From contig CANPVU010000009.1 in the NCBI GenBank assembly GCA_947581765.1, forward strand, positions 1 through 53,368: DNA of 53,368 bases, in the 5' to 3' direction. The stretch's first letter is position 1. Each line of letters opens with the position of its first letter. This DNA comes from an uncultured Bacilli bacterium. Its GTDB lineage: Bacteria > Bacillota_I > Bacilli_A > RF39 > UBA660. The position numbers and the translations under genes are program-made. Of the stretch, positions 21,363 through 29,790 are shown one piece after another. Under the pieces are notes generated by a model, which was not told the DNA's origin, made no database searches, and saw only the letters and a list, made by a program, of their open reading frames with translations.

Positions 21363-22040
21363 ATGTCTTTTTTAATATTTGATATATTAGTATTAATTAT
21401 TATATTAGTAAGTGTAATTTCATATTTTAGTACTAATAGTATTTATAAAAAGTATAAAAAGATAGATAATATTCAAAATTTAAGTGGTAGCGAAGTAGCA
21501 GAAAAAATATTATCTAAAAACAATCTTGATAATGTATATGTTGTTGAAACAAAGTATATATTAGAACAAGGATATGATAGTAATAGAAAAGTAATTAGGT
21601 TACCAAAAGATGTATTTGATGGAACATCTATATCTGATATGTTATTATCTGCTATAGAATGTAGTGCTGCTATAGAACATAAAAATGGTAACTCATTATT
21701 AAAATTGAGAAATTTATTAATACCTATAATAAATATTATTACATATATATCTTATATAGGTATTGTTGCAAGTTCTATTCTAAGAGATTTTAAATTTTTA
21801 AGATATAGTTTAATTACTTTGGGTATAACAGTAATAGTTCAGTTATTATTTATATCACTAGAAAGAAGAAAAATAGAAAGTGCTATTAGTTATTTAAAAG
21901 AAGATAATATGCTAAGTGATGATGAGGCTAATATGATAGATGATAAAGTCATTAATACATTGTCATATAAATATATAGGTTATCCAATAATTCTTATTAT
22001 TGCACTTATAAATTTTATAAAAAGTAAATTTGATAATTAG
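21363..22040 (+). CDS. YugP-like membrane protein lacking the zinc motif
   Basis: Resembles membrane zinc metallopeptidases of the YugP family (Zn_peptidase_2): N-terminal membrane helix (about 3-22), the strand YDSNRKVIRLPKDVF, then a helix that carries HECGHA in active members, LLxLRNLLIP, and three further membrane helices (115-135, 143-160, 205-220). Here the motif reads IECSAA (98-103): both zinc histidines are replaced (by Ile98 and Ala102), only Glu99 and Cys100 remain. It is therefore probably an inactive relative with a structural or binding role. It follows cysS by 2 bp. Confidence 0.75.
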   Translation: MSFLIFDILVLIIILVSVISYFSTNSIYKKYKKIDNIQNLSGSEVAEKILSKNNLDNVYVVETKYILEQGYDSNRKVIRLPKDVFDGTSISDMLLSAIECSAAIEHKNGNSLLKLRNLLIPIINIITYISYIGIVASSILRDFKFLRYSLITLGITVIVQLLFISLERRKIESAISYLKEDNMLSDDEANMIDDKVINTLSYKYIGYPIILIIALINFIKSKFDN

Positions 22041-22068
22041 ATTACTAACTTCAAATTTACTTTTTTTT
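22021..22068 (+). terminator. Rho-independent terminator
   Basis: AAAGTAAATTTG at the end of the YugP-like gene pairs perfectly (12 bp) with CAAATTTACTTT after it; T run follows. Confidence 0.85.
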
Positions 22069-22109
22069 AATAAAGTGCTATTATATTTAAAGTTTAGGTG
22101 GGGGTATAA

Positions 22110-23384
22110 ATGAATTACGAACAAGTAATAAACGAAATAGACTATTTAATCAATGATTCAAAAATAGATGATAGAGTAATTATTGATAGATTAAAATCTT
22201 TCTTATCAATTATGCAGACAAATAAATTATATAAAACAAGAATTGGTCAAATTGAAAATTCGGATATAATAGGTATGATTGAAAATGAGATAGATATACA
22301 ATTAAATGAATTAAAAAAAGAGAAAGAAAGAATTATATTAAAAAATAGTCAGTATTATCCATATTGTGGTAGTAAGAGTCTAGATAGTATTGTTTATTCT
22401 ATTAAGAACTTAAAAGAACTAAAAGGTAGGGTTAGAACATTGCTTTATGAATATGTAGCTAAGAAATGTAATTATGATTTGAATTTACAAAATCAGTTAT
22501 CTTGCCAATGTTATGAAGATATAATTGATAGTAAAGATTTTCACGAAAATTATTACTTTGGACAAATAATATATAGTGATACTAATATTCATGTAAACGT
22601 TTTAAATAAAATAATGTCTATACTCATAAATAAAAAATTAATAGGTGAGTTAAGTAAAATAATAAATTTAGATTGTGATATACGTAGTACAAGAGAAAAT
22701 GTAGAGAATTTAGAATTGTTGAAGAAAAATTTTGATTTAATAAGTGAAGAAATTAAATTAGAAAAAAAGGTTTCAGCTTATGTTACAACAATGCTTGATT
22801 TAACAAGCAAATTAGAAGGCAAATTAACTGTTAAAATGGAAAATTTAAGTTCTAATAAATTAAAGAAACATATTTTTAGAAAAGAGATATCAAAATTAAA
22901 AATTAAAATAGATAAGCTTAAGTTAAAAATTGATAAAATGTATGAAATGATGATGGTTGAACATAACAAGATGACTAATATAATAGCAACATTAACTAAT
23001 GAAGGAATAAATGTCTCTAAAATAAATGATTCTTATACTAGTAAATCTAAAATCGAAAGTGATTATGAAAGTCAAAGTAGTCTTTTAAACAATTTATTAA
23101 AGCAAAAAGAAGAATGTATGAATAATTTATCTAGTCAAGCTATTACATTGATTGAAAATGAATATTGTACAATTAAAAATATTGTATTAAATATAGATAA
23201 TAGCCAATCTTCAAAAATAAATTTTTATATAATTTATGTTTTAAGTATGATTAATAACATAAATTGTGAACAACAAGAATTAGAGCTTCCTAAAATAACA
23301 GAAGAAGAATATAAATCATATTTTAAAGGACAAATTAATGAAATAATTTCAAATAATTCAAAAAAAGTATTAATTAATAAATAA
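22110..23384 (+). CDS. Coiled-coil protein, 424 residues, unknown
   Basis: Not recognised. Almost entirely helical, no signal peptide or membrane helix. A Lys-rich repeated-heptad segment (KLKIKIDKLKLKIDKM, about 265-285) and flanking helices indicate a long coiled coil. Cysteines are scattered (PYCGS near 88, LSCQCYE near 133) without a clear zinc pattern. AGGTGGGGGTATAA gives a strong ribosome site. It lies immediately before the ClpX-like gene in the same orientation, separated by a terminator and promoter; a functional link with that ATPase is possible but only positional. Confidence 0.75.
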   Translation: MNYEQVINEIDYLINDSKIDDRVIIDRLKSFLSIMQTNKLYKTRIGQIENSDIIGMIENEIDIQLNELKKEKERIILKNSQYYPYCGSKSLDSIVYSIKNLKELKGRVRTLLYEYVAKKCNYDLNLQNQLSCQCYEDIIDSKDFHENYYFGQIIYSDTNIHVNVLNKIMSILINKKLIGELSKIINLDCDIRSTRENVENLELLKKNFDLISEEIKLEKKVSAYVTTMLDLTSKLEGKLTVKMENLSSNKLKKHIFRKEISKLKIKIDKLKLKIDKMYEMMMVEHNKMTNIIATLTNEGINVSKINDSYTSKSKIESDYESQSSLLNNLLKQKEECMNNLSSQAITLIENEYCTIKNIVLNIDNSQSSKINFYIIYVLSMINNINCEQQELELPKITEEEYKSYFKGQINEIISNNSKKVLINK

Positions 23385-23394
23385 TACTTTTTTT
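23360..23394 (+). terminator. Rho-independent terminator
   Basis: AAAAAAGTATTA pairs with the downstream AATACTTTTTT; the stem covers the end of the coiled-coil gene. Confidence 0.75.
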
Positions 23395-23414
23395 GTATAA
23401 AAAATTTAAGTCTA

Positions 23415-23423
23415 TGATATAAT
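23415..23423 (+). promoter_or_regulatory. Extended -10 promoter of clpX-like gene
   Basis: TGATATAAT, 23 bp before the ATG, followed by AGGGGCGATGGT as ribosome site. Confidence 0.6.
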
Positions 23424-23445
23424 AATAACTTATAGGGGCGATGGT

Positions 23446-25062
23446 ATGAAAAATCAAAAAAAGAAAGATGTATATGCTATGATATATAAAAGACAATTAA
23501 TATCAGATGACCTTATTATTTTTTTACCATGTAGTTGTTCTTTTGGAGTATTTGATCCTAGTGATAACTCATTTATAGATAATATAGGTAATCCTTATTA
23601 TGAATGTGATAATTATGATATTGTAACTTCTAGTATTGATCTTACATATTACTATGATATAACACCTAAAGATTTAAAAAATATGTATAATGTATCTGAT
23701 GAGAAGGAAGCATTAGAAAAATTTAGTGATAATTTAAGAGGTAGTTTATTAATTGGTATTATAGATAACTATAATGAAAAAATTGATTTATGTTCTATTT
23801 CTTATGATACAATAGTAGCGCTTTCTAAAGAAATTTTATATAGTACAGATGATAATGATGAAACAGTTACACTTACAAGTATGCAATTAGAAGATATTCT
23901 TCAATTTACAGATATAAAAAAGTTGAAGGATAAATTATCTGAATTTTTGAAAAGAACTAAAGCTTTAAAACAACTAAAAGAAGAAAAAGGAGTTGAACAA
24001 GTAGTGACAAATGCTACTGGAACAAAAGTCACTTACTTTGATGTAAAACAAAAATCAGATAATGAAGCAAAAGAACCTCAAGTAGGAACTGCATCTTCTC
24101 AAATATCAGCAAAAGAAGTTTATGATTTTGTAACAAGTTCATTAGTTGGGCAGGACGATGCTGTTGAAGATATGATAAGTTCAATTATAAATAATATGAA
24201 TGCTACTAATCCTAGTGAGATAATTAAACCATTATTAATTGGACCAACAGGTAGTGGTAAAAGTTTGTTATTTGATTTACTTGAAAAAATACTTGATATT
24301 CCAGTAATAAGTATTGATTGTAATTTATTAGTTCAATCAGGTTATGAAGGACAGAATATAGATGATGTACTTAAAAACTTGTATCATATGTGTAACAAAG
24401 ATATATCAAAAGTTAATAGAGCAATAGTTTTCTTTGATGAAATAGATAAACTTGCAGCAAAAGGTGCTGGTGTTAGTGATATAGGAGTACAACAAGCTTT
24501 ATTAAAATTTATAGAAGGTAGTAAGTATGTTGTAGAAATAGATAAATTTTCTGAACAAAGAGTTGTAATTGATACTAGTATGATGAGTATTGTAGCAGGT
24601 GGTGCTTTTGAAACATTGTTTGAAAAGAAAAAGAAGACAATTGGTTTTGATAATACTAAAGTAAATAGTAATCCTAAAATAACTCCTAAAGATATTATAG
24701 ATTTTGGAATGATATCAGAATTAATTGGAAGATTTAATTTAATAGTTCAATATAATGAAATAACAGAAGAAATGATATATGAACAATTAAATAGAAGTAT
24801 GTTATCTCCAATTAGAATAAAAAAACAGTTTTTCTTAAAAAATTATAATGCAACTTTAACATTTGAGGAATCTTATTTAGAAAAATTATGTGCATTAGCA
24901 CTCCAAGAAAAATCTGGTTTTAGGGGAATAAAAAGAACTATAAATAATTCTTTAAAGAAAGTAGAATTTGAATTACAATGTGAGCCTTTGGGTTCTAAGA
25001 TAATTATTATTTCTAAGGAAACGTTAGATGATCCAAAATGTTATAGATTAATAAAAAAATAA
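23446..25062 (+). CDS. ClpX-like AAA+ ATPase with a novel N-terminal domain
   Basis: An ATP-driven unfoldase-type ring protein. Residues 1-200 match nothing I know and replace the ClpX zinc-binding domain. From about 215 the order follows ClpX: LVGQDDAVEDM, Walker A GPTGSGKS (266-273), pore loop GYEG (299-302; ClpX has GYVG), Walker B FFDEID (D331, E332), GVQQALLKFIEGS, KTIGFDN with IGF (399-401), the ClpP-docking tripeptide in ClpX, then sensor 2 GFRGIKR (491-497). The catalytic set is intact. N-terminal CSCSF suggests metal or substrate binding. It may deliver special substrates to ClpP; clpP is not in the window. Confidence 0.85.
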   Translation: MKNQKKKDVYAMIYKRQLISDDLIIFLPCSCSFGVFDPSDNSFIDNIGNPYYECDNYDIVTSSIDLTYYYDITPKDLKNMYNVSDEKEALEKFSDNLRGSLLIGIIDNYNEKIDLCSISYDTIVALSKEILYSTDDNDETVTLTSMQLEDILQFTDIKKLKDKLSEFLKRTKALKQLKEEKGVEQVVTNATGTKVTYFDVKQKSDNEAKEPQVGTASSQISAKEVYDFVTSSLVGQDDAVEDMISSIINNMNATNPSEIIKPLLIGPTGSGKSLLFDLLEKILDIPVISIDCNLLVQSGYEGQNIDDVLKNLYHMCNKDISKVNRAIVFFDEIDKLAAKGAGVSDIGVQQALLKFIEGSKYVVEIDKFSEQRVVIDTSMMSIVAGGAFETLFEKKKKTIGFDNTKVNSNPKITPKDIIDFGMISELIGRFNLIVQYNEITEEMIYEQLNRSMLSPIRIKKQFFLKNYNATLTFEESYLEKLCALALQEKSGFRGIKRTINNSLKKVEFELQCEPLGSKIIIISKETLDDPKCYRLIKK

Positions 25063-25093
25063 AAGTATAGATAATCAAACTATACTTTTTTTA
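25061..25093. terminator. Bidirectional terminator between convergent genes
   Basis: AAAAGTATAG / CTATACTTTT, 10-bp stem with A and T tracts on both sides, between the ClpX-like gene and the minus-strand HIT gene. Confidence 0.85.
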
Positions 25094-25097
25094 TGAA

Positions 25098-25463
25098 TTA
25101 TTGTGTAATTTTATTGTATATTTCTTCTACTTCAATTAACTCTTCTTCATTATCATAAACAGGAATTATATGTAAGTGGAAATGTTTAACTTCTTGTGGT
25201 TTACCGTTATTTTGTGCTAAAGTGTATCCTTTTATATTAAGTTTATTTTGTAGTGTTTTAGCTATTTCTTTAGCTATTTGAAATATATGTAATAAAACAT
25301 TATCATCTATTGTTGTAATATCTAGAGTATGTTCTTTAGGAACAATAAGCGTATGTCCATTACTTTTAGGATTAACATCTAAAAAAGCAATTACAGTGTC
25401 ATCTTCATATATTTTATAACATGGAATTTCTCCGTTAACTATCTTACAAAAAATACAATCCAT
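25098..25463 (-). CDS. HIT-family nucleotide hydrolase/transferase
   Basis: Histidine-triad protein of the HinT class, hydrolysing adenosine phosphoramidates or related nucleotides. MDCIFCKIVNGEIPCYKIYED carries the N-terminal CxxC (zinc in many HinT), NPKSNGHTLIVPKEH is the conserved strand-turn, and HFHLHIIPV (about 98-106) is the histidine triad with the catalytic His in the middle. At 121 residues it is full length. On the minus strand, GGAGAGTGATAAA precedes the ATG. It is divergent from the suf operon (107 bp apart). Confidence 0.93.
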   Translation of the reverse strand: MDCIFCKIVNGEIPCYKIYEDDTVIAFLDVNPKSNGHTLIVPKEHTLDITTIDDNVLLHIFQIAKEIAKTLQNKLNIKGYTLAQNNGKPQEVKHFHLHIIPVYDNEEELIEVEEIYNKITQ

Positions 25464-25570
25464 TTTATCACTCTCCAGTATAATTATAACATATAAAATA
25501 TAATATTTGTTTAATCAAAATGTTTATTTTTAATTTAATATTTAGTATAATTAAATACGGAGATGATTCT

Positions 25571-26359
25571 GTGAATACATTAAAAATTATAGATTTAAAA
25601 GTGCAGGTTGAGGATAAAGTAATTTTGGATGGATTTAATCTTGAAATTAAAAGTGGTGAGACTCATGTAATTATGGGACCAAATGGAACTGGAAAAAGTA
25701 CTTTATCTAAAGTAATAATGGGTGATACTAAATACAAGATTTTACAAGGAGATATTTTATTTAATGATGAAAGTATACTTTCTATGACAACAGATAAAAG
25801 AGCAAGACTAGGTTTATTTTTGACAATGCAATCACCAATTACTGTTGAAGGTGTTAGTAATGCTGAATTTTTAAGAGTTGCTGTACAAGGTAAAGAACAG
25901 AAAAATTTTAAATTATTACAATTTGTTAAAGATGTAGAATCTACTTCTTTAAAGTTAAACTTTTCTAAAGATTTTATACATAGAGGATTAAATGAAGGTT
26001 TTAGTGGCGGAGAACGTAAAAAAAATGAAATATTACAAATGTACATGTTAAAGCCAAAAATTGTTATATTAGATGAAATAGATTCGGGATTAGATGTAGA
26101 TAGTTTAAAGATTGTTGGAGAAAATGTAACAGAATATAAAAACAAAGAGAATTGTGGATTACTAGTTATAACTCACTATCAAAGATTATTAGATTACATA
26201 AAACCAGACTTTGTACATATTATGATGAATGGTAAAATTGTAAAAAGTGGTTCGTCATCATTAGTTAAGTATATAGAGGATAACGGATATTCAGAATTTG
26301 AAGAAAAAAAACAAATAACTGGTACTTGTATCGTGAAGGATTTTTTAGAAAATGAATAA
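25571..26359 (+). CDS. sufC: SufC, Fe-S assembly ATPase
   Basis: Cytoplasmic ABC-type ATPase that drives the SufB/D scaffold in iron-sulfur cluster assembly. Walker A GPNGTGKST (36-44), Q-loop MQSPITVEGVSN, ABC signature FSGGERKKNE, Walker B IVILDEIDSGLD and switch His in ITHYQRLL are all intact. GTG 25571 is preferred over ATG 25520: CGGAGATGATT lies just before it and the resulting 262 residues match the family length. The stop overlaps the next gene by 8 bp, so translation is coupled. First gene of a three-gene suf operon. Confidence 0.93.
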   Translation: MNTLKIIDLKVQVEDKVILDGFNLEIKSGETHVIMGPNGTGKSTLSKVIMGDTKYKILQGDILFNDESILSMTTDKRARLGLFLTMQSPITVEGVSNAEFLRVAVQGKEQKNFKLLQFVKDVESTSLKLNFSKDFIHRGLNEGFSGGERKKNEILQMYMLKPKIVILDEIDSGLDVDSLKIVGENVTEYKNKENCGLLVITHYQRLLDYIKPDFVHIMMNGKIVKSGSSSLVKYIEDNGYSEFEEKKQITGTCIVKDFLENE

Positions 26360-27149
26360 GATATTAATAGATAAAGAAGAAATTATATTACAGAAAATTA
26401 CAAAAAGTATAGAAGTTACCTCAAATATACGTACAAATGTATTTGGAATAACAAAATTAATTATTAATGTATTTAAAAATTGTGATATACAATTAGATAG
26501 TAATTTAGATAATTCAAAAGTAGATATAGTATTTAATTTAAAACCTAATGTTAATTTAAATTTATATGAATATAAACAAGGTAATAAATCAAAAGTACAA
26601 TATACATTTAATTTAGCAGAAAAAAGTAGTATTAATATTGAAAAATTTGTAAATTCTAATAATCCAAGGGAAATGGTTATAGTAAATTTAGATGGTTGCA
26701 AAAGTAGTATCATTTATAATTTTAAATCTCTTGCTACTACTAAAGAGTCTTATGATATAGTTGTTAATCATAATAATAGTGAGTCAAAAAGTGAAATTAG
26801 AAATAATGCTGTATGCTTAGATGGCGGAAAAGTATCATTTCATGTATCAGGTTATGTAGATAAAGGATATAAAAATTGTGTTGTAAATCAAAATAATCAT
26901 ATTATTAATTTAACGGATAATAAGTGTGAAATTAGGCCAAATTTATACATAAATGAGTATGATACACAGGCAAATCATTCAGCACTTATTGGTGGATTTA
27001 ATAACGAGGAATTATTTTACTTACAAAGCAGAGGAATATCATTAAAAGATGCAAGTAAATTATTAATTAGAGGTTTCTTATTAAGTAATTTGAAAAATAA
27101 ACGTATTATAAAAATTATTTTACAAAAAATAAAAGAATATTGGAGGTGA
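26352..27149 (+). CDS. sufD: Short SufD/SufB-like scaffold protein
   Basis: Scaffold partner of SufC for Fe-S cluster assembly. The right-handed beta-helix core and C-terminal helices are recognisable: CEIRPNLYINEYDTQANHSA (with the conserved His), ELFYLQSRGISLKDASKLLI and RGFLLSNLK. SRGI...A-KLLIRGFL is closer to SufD than SufB. At 265 residues it is about 160-200 shorter than usual SufB or SufD, lacking the N-terminal helical part. It overlaps sufC by 8 bp and ends inside the sufS ribosome site. No second SufB/SufD or SufU is in the window. Confidence 0.82.
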   Translation: MNKILIDKEEIILQKITKSIEVTSNIRTNVFGITKLIINVFKNCDIQLDSNLDNSKVDIVFNLKPNVNLNLYEYKQGNKSKVQYTFNLAEKSSINIEKFVNSNNPREMVIVNLDGCKSSIIYNFKSLATTKESYDIVVNHNNSESKSEIRNNAVCLDGGKVSFHVSGYVDKGYKNCVVNQNNHIINLTDNKCEIRPNLYINEYDTQANHSALIGGFNNEELFYLQSRGISLKDASKLLIRGFLLSNLKNKRIIKIILQKIKEYWR

Positions 27150-27150
27150 T
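27142..27150 (+). promoter_or_regulatory. Ribosome binding site of sufS
   Basis: GGAGGTGAT is the strongest Shine-Dalgarno in the window. In other genes AGGTGATATT is followed directly by ATG; here ATT is followed by ATA. The site shows where sufS must start despite the missing ATG. Confidence 0.85.
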
Positions 27151-27153
27151 ATT

Positions 27154-28344
27154 ATAAATAGAGATGATTTTAATCTTTTAAAAAGTGGAATAATCTATTT
27201 TGACAATGGAGCAACTACATTAAAACCATATATATTATCTGAAACTATATCAGATTATTATAATAATTATAGTGCTAATGCTCACAGAGGAGATTATGAT
27301 ATAAGTTTAAAAGTTGATGAAGAATATGAAAAAAGTAGATTTTTAGTTAGTGAATTTATTAATGCCGATGTAAATGAAATAATATTTACGAATAATGCTA
27401 CTGACTCATTAAATAAAATTGTACTTGGTTATTTTGATTCTTATTTAAATGAAGGTGATGAGGTATTAATAACTGAAAGTGAACATGCATCTAATGTATT
27501 ACCTTGGTTTGAGTTAGCAAAAAGAAAAGGAATTGTTGTAAAATATATTCCATTAACAGAAGAACATACTGTTACATTAGAAAATGTAAAAAAGAGTGTA
27601 ACTAGAAATACAAAAGTTATATCTTTAGCTCATATTACTAATGTAATAGGTGATGTAAGACCAATAGGTGATATTACTTCGTTTGCTCACATGAATAATA
27701 TTTTAGTTGTAGTAGATGGAGCACAGTCAGTACCTCATATGAAAGTGGATGTAAAAGAACTTGATGTAGATTTTCTAGCATTTTCTGCTCATAAAATGTG
27801 TGGCCCAACTGGAGTTGGTGTATTATATGGTAAATATGATTTATTAAAAAAAATGAAACCACTTATAGTAGGTGGAGGAATGAATGGAAACTTTGATTCT
27901 GATGGAGAAGTTTTATACCATGAACCGCCACATTTTTATGAAGCAGGTACTCCTAATATTGCAGGTGTAATAGGTTTTGGAAAAGTAATAGAGTATTTAA
28001 ATAAAATTGGAATGGATAATATACATAGTTATGAATTAGAATTAAAAAAGTATGCTATTAGTAAATTAAAGCAATTAGATAACATAATACTTTATAATGA
28101 ATCTTCAAAATCTGGTATAATAACATTTAATTATAAAGGTATTTTTTCTCAAGATTTAGCAATTTATTTAAATAAATATAAAGTATGTGTTAGAGCAGGA
28201 AATCATTGTGCTAAAATGTTAAAAAATGAAATAAATATTAAAAATACTTGTAGAATGAGTTTATATTTTTATAATACAAAAGAAGAAATAGATATATTAA
28301 TAGAATTATTAAGTAATCCAAATATAAAGGATGAAATCTTATAA
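27154..28344 (+). CDS. sufS: SufS cysteine desulfurase, ATA start
   Basis: PLP enzyme that takes sulfur from cysteine as a persulfide for Fe-S clusters and thio-modifications (for example MnmA). From ATA 27154 the frame encodes 396 residues, as expected of SufS: IYFDNGATTLKP, SANAHRGDYDIS, TESEHASNVLPW (cofactor-stacking His), VVVDGAQSVPHM, SAHKMCGPTG (PLP Lys214), RAGNHCAK (active Cys352). No in-frame ATG, GTG or TTG occurs until ATG 27691, which would delete nearly half the protein including the N-terminal cofactor region. GGAGGTGAT sits 3 bases before ATA. Translation therefore seems to start at ATA (or ATT 27151), or the ATG is mutated. Confidence 0.9.
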   Translation: MNRDDFNLLKSGIIYFDNGATTLKPYILSETISDYYNNYSANAHRGDYDISLKVDEEYEKSRFLVSEFINADVNEIIFTNNATDSLNKIVLGYFDSYLNEGDEVLITESEHASNVLPWFELAKRKGIVVKYIPLTEEHTVTLENVKKSVTRNTKVISLAHITNVIGDVRPIGDITSFAHMNNILVVVDGAQSVPHMKVDVKELDVDFLAFSAHKMCGPTGVGVLYGKYDLLKKMKPLIVGGGMNGNFDSDGEVLYHEPPHFYEAGTPNIAGVIGFGKVIEYLNKIGMDNIHSYELELKKYAISKLKQLDNIILYNESSKSGIITFNYKGIFSQDLAIYLNKYKVCVRAGNHCAKMLKNEINIKNTCRMSLYFYNTKEEIDILIELLSNPNIKDEIL

Positions 28345-28409
28345 TATATACTGAAATAATTATTTTCGGTTTCTTATATATAATTAAATTATTTAATAAT
28401 TATAAAATG

Positions 28410-28434
28410 AGAGGTGATTTATTACCTCTTTTTT
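28410..28434 (+). terminator. Terminator of the suf operon
   Basis: AGAGGT / ACCTCT with an 8-nt loop, then a T run, about 65 bp after sufS. Confidence 0.75.
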
Positions 28435-28442
28435 GATACAAT
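28434..28442 (+). promoter_or_regulatory. Extended -10 promoter
   Basis: TGATACAAT directly behind the suf terminator; AGAGGTAAATAAA and GTG 28467 follow. Confidence 0.5.
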
Positions 28443-28466
28443 ATACGTAGAAAAGAGGTAAATAAA

Positions 28467-28760
28467 GTGGATAAAAATGATGAAATAACTATCAAATTTA
28501 TAAATATAAAAGATAATAAAATTTTATCTAATAAATTAAATAATGAACTACCTACTATACATATAAAAGAAGAATTCTATAATTTAGAAAATATTAAATA
28601 CTATCTTTCTTTATATCTTAATATTACAATAGATAATATTAGACAAATAAAAGATAATTATTTCTATTTTGATGTTAATGAAAATATTTTAGACTATAAT
28701 TATAGTGATGTAGAAGTAATTAATGATATAAAACTAATGGAAATTTTAAATAATATATAA
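28467..28760 (+). CDS. Hypothetical protein, 97 residues
   Basis: Not recognised. Acidic, Asn- and Ile-rich, soluble. The pattern of a strand-rich start (DEITIKFINIKDNKIL) followed by IKYYLSLYLNITIDNIRQIK is reminiscent of a ubiquitin-like beta-grasp fold, though this is only an impression. GTG start supported by AGAGGT 8 bp upstream. It lies after sufS but has its own promoter and lacks the cysteines of SufU or SufA, so it should not be read as a Suf component. Its last codons form the left arm of a strong hairpin. Confidence 0.6.
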   Translation: MDKNDEITIKFINIKDNKILSNKLNNELPTIHIKEEFYNLENIKYYLSLYLNITIDNIRQIKDNYFYFDVNENILDYNYSDVEVINDIKLMEILNNI

Positions 28761-28799
28761 TTGTGTGAATTTGACACAATTATATATATGTGATACCAT
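28753..28799 (+). promoter_or_regulatory. Hairpin overlapping a TTGACA promoter
   Basis: ATATATAATTGTGT (28753-28766) and its perfect complement (28774-28787) flank a 7-nt loop. The right arm contains most of a promoter: TTGACA (28771-28776), 17-bp spacer, TACCAT (28794-28799), leading to the 300-residue gene. The symmetry could be an operator, or a terminator for the 97-residue gene (no T run follows). Confidence 0.6.
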
Positions 28800-28842
28800 A
28801 AACAACCATAAGTTATTTATTTTAATAAGAAGTGGTGATTTT

Positions 28843-29745
28843 ATGAATTACACTGTAATTAGTTTAGAAAAAAGAAAAAAAGAGTTAAATTTTTTATTAG
28901 AAGATAATAATACGCAACAGTTAATAAATATATCATTCAAAAAACATTTTATTCCTAATAGAAAACCTGAACTTGAAAATGAAATAAGACAACAAAATAC
29001 TAATTGGACTTTTTCAAAAAAATTATTATCAAATACAGATGGACCTGGAAAAATATTAAAATCAAAAAATATTCCAACAGAATTACAAAATGAAGAATTT
29101 TATTTACTACTTATTGATTATTATGGATTAACTTTAGGATATTTTGATGAAGAAGAAATAACATATGAAATGTGCTTATGTGCTGTTACAAATGATCCTA
29201 TGGCATTAAGAAATGTGCCTAATAATTTGATGGATGAAAAAATAATTGAAATAGCACTTTTAAAAAATGGTGTTACTTTACAATATATTCCAAAAGAATT
29301 AAGAACTAAAAATTATTGTAATATAGCTTTCCACTCTAGTCCAAATTCATTAAGATATATTCCAGCAGAATTTAAAACTTATGAGATGTGTGTAAATGCA
29401 GTAATAAGAGATATGTTTTGTATATATTATGTTCCAGATGAATATTTACTTGCTGTATATAAAGAAGCTATTATAGATAGAAAATTAGCACTACCACAAT
29501 TTGATGGTGGAAGAAAAAGTTATAATAAAGCATATATGTACAAAGATATAGTAAGCAAAATAAAATTGTTTTTACAAAGGGAAACTTCGATTGAAACATC
29601 ACTTTTAGATTCTAATTTAAATTTAAGTGAGATATTAGAGGAAACTGAGAATATTAAACAATTACTTAATAGGAAGAAAGAATTAATTGATGAGGTAAAA
29701 GAAATAGATTCACAGTTACATAAAATGTCTAAAATAAAAAAATAA
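28843..29745 (+). CDS. DUF4116-like helical-repeat protein
   Basis: Soluble. Residues 95-195 hold four repeats of about 22 residues with the rhythm TYEMCLCAVTNDPMALRNVP, NGVTLQYIPKELRT, SPNSLRYIPAEFKT, DMFCIYYVPDEY: a helix ending in A-x-x-x-x, then the Y/N-x-P turn typical of DUF4116 repeats. A charged coiled-coil closes the protein (250-300, LNRKKELIDEVKEID). Function unknown; such repeats usually bind other proteins. ATG 28843 is chosen because AGTGGTGATTTT precedes it; an earlier in-frame ATG at 28765 lies inside the hairpin. Confidence 0.72.
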   Translation: MNYTVISLEKRKKELNFLLEDNNTQQLINISFKKHFIPNRKPELENEIRQQNTNWTFSKKLLSNTDGPGKILKSKNIPTELQNEEFYLLLIDYYGLTLGYFDEEEITYEMCLCAVTNDPMALRNVPNNLMDEKIIEIALLKNGVTLQYIPKELRTKNYCNIAFHSSPNSLRYIPAEFKTYEMCVNAVIRDMFCIYYVPDEYLLAVYKEAIIDRKLALPQFDGGRKSYNKAYMYKDIVSKIKLFLQRETSIETSLLDSNLNLSEILEETENIKQLLNRKKELIDEVKEIDSQLHKMSKIKK

Positions 29746-29767
29746 GTCTACAAATGTAGACTTTTGT
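29744..29767 (+). terminator. Rho-independent terminator
   Basis: AAGTCTAC / GTAGACTT with AAAT loop, then TT-G-TT; begins in the stop of the DUF4116-like gene. Confidence 0.7.
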
Positions 29768-29790
29768 TGTATAATTAAATTGGTGATTAA

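Noticed and set aside
26352-27149. sufD-like gene as a truncated pseudogene
   Set aside because: C-terminal motifs are intact, it is coupled by overlaps on both sides, and no upstream fragment of the missing part exists.
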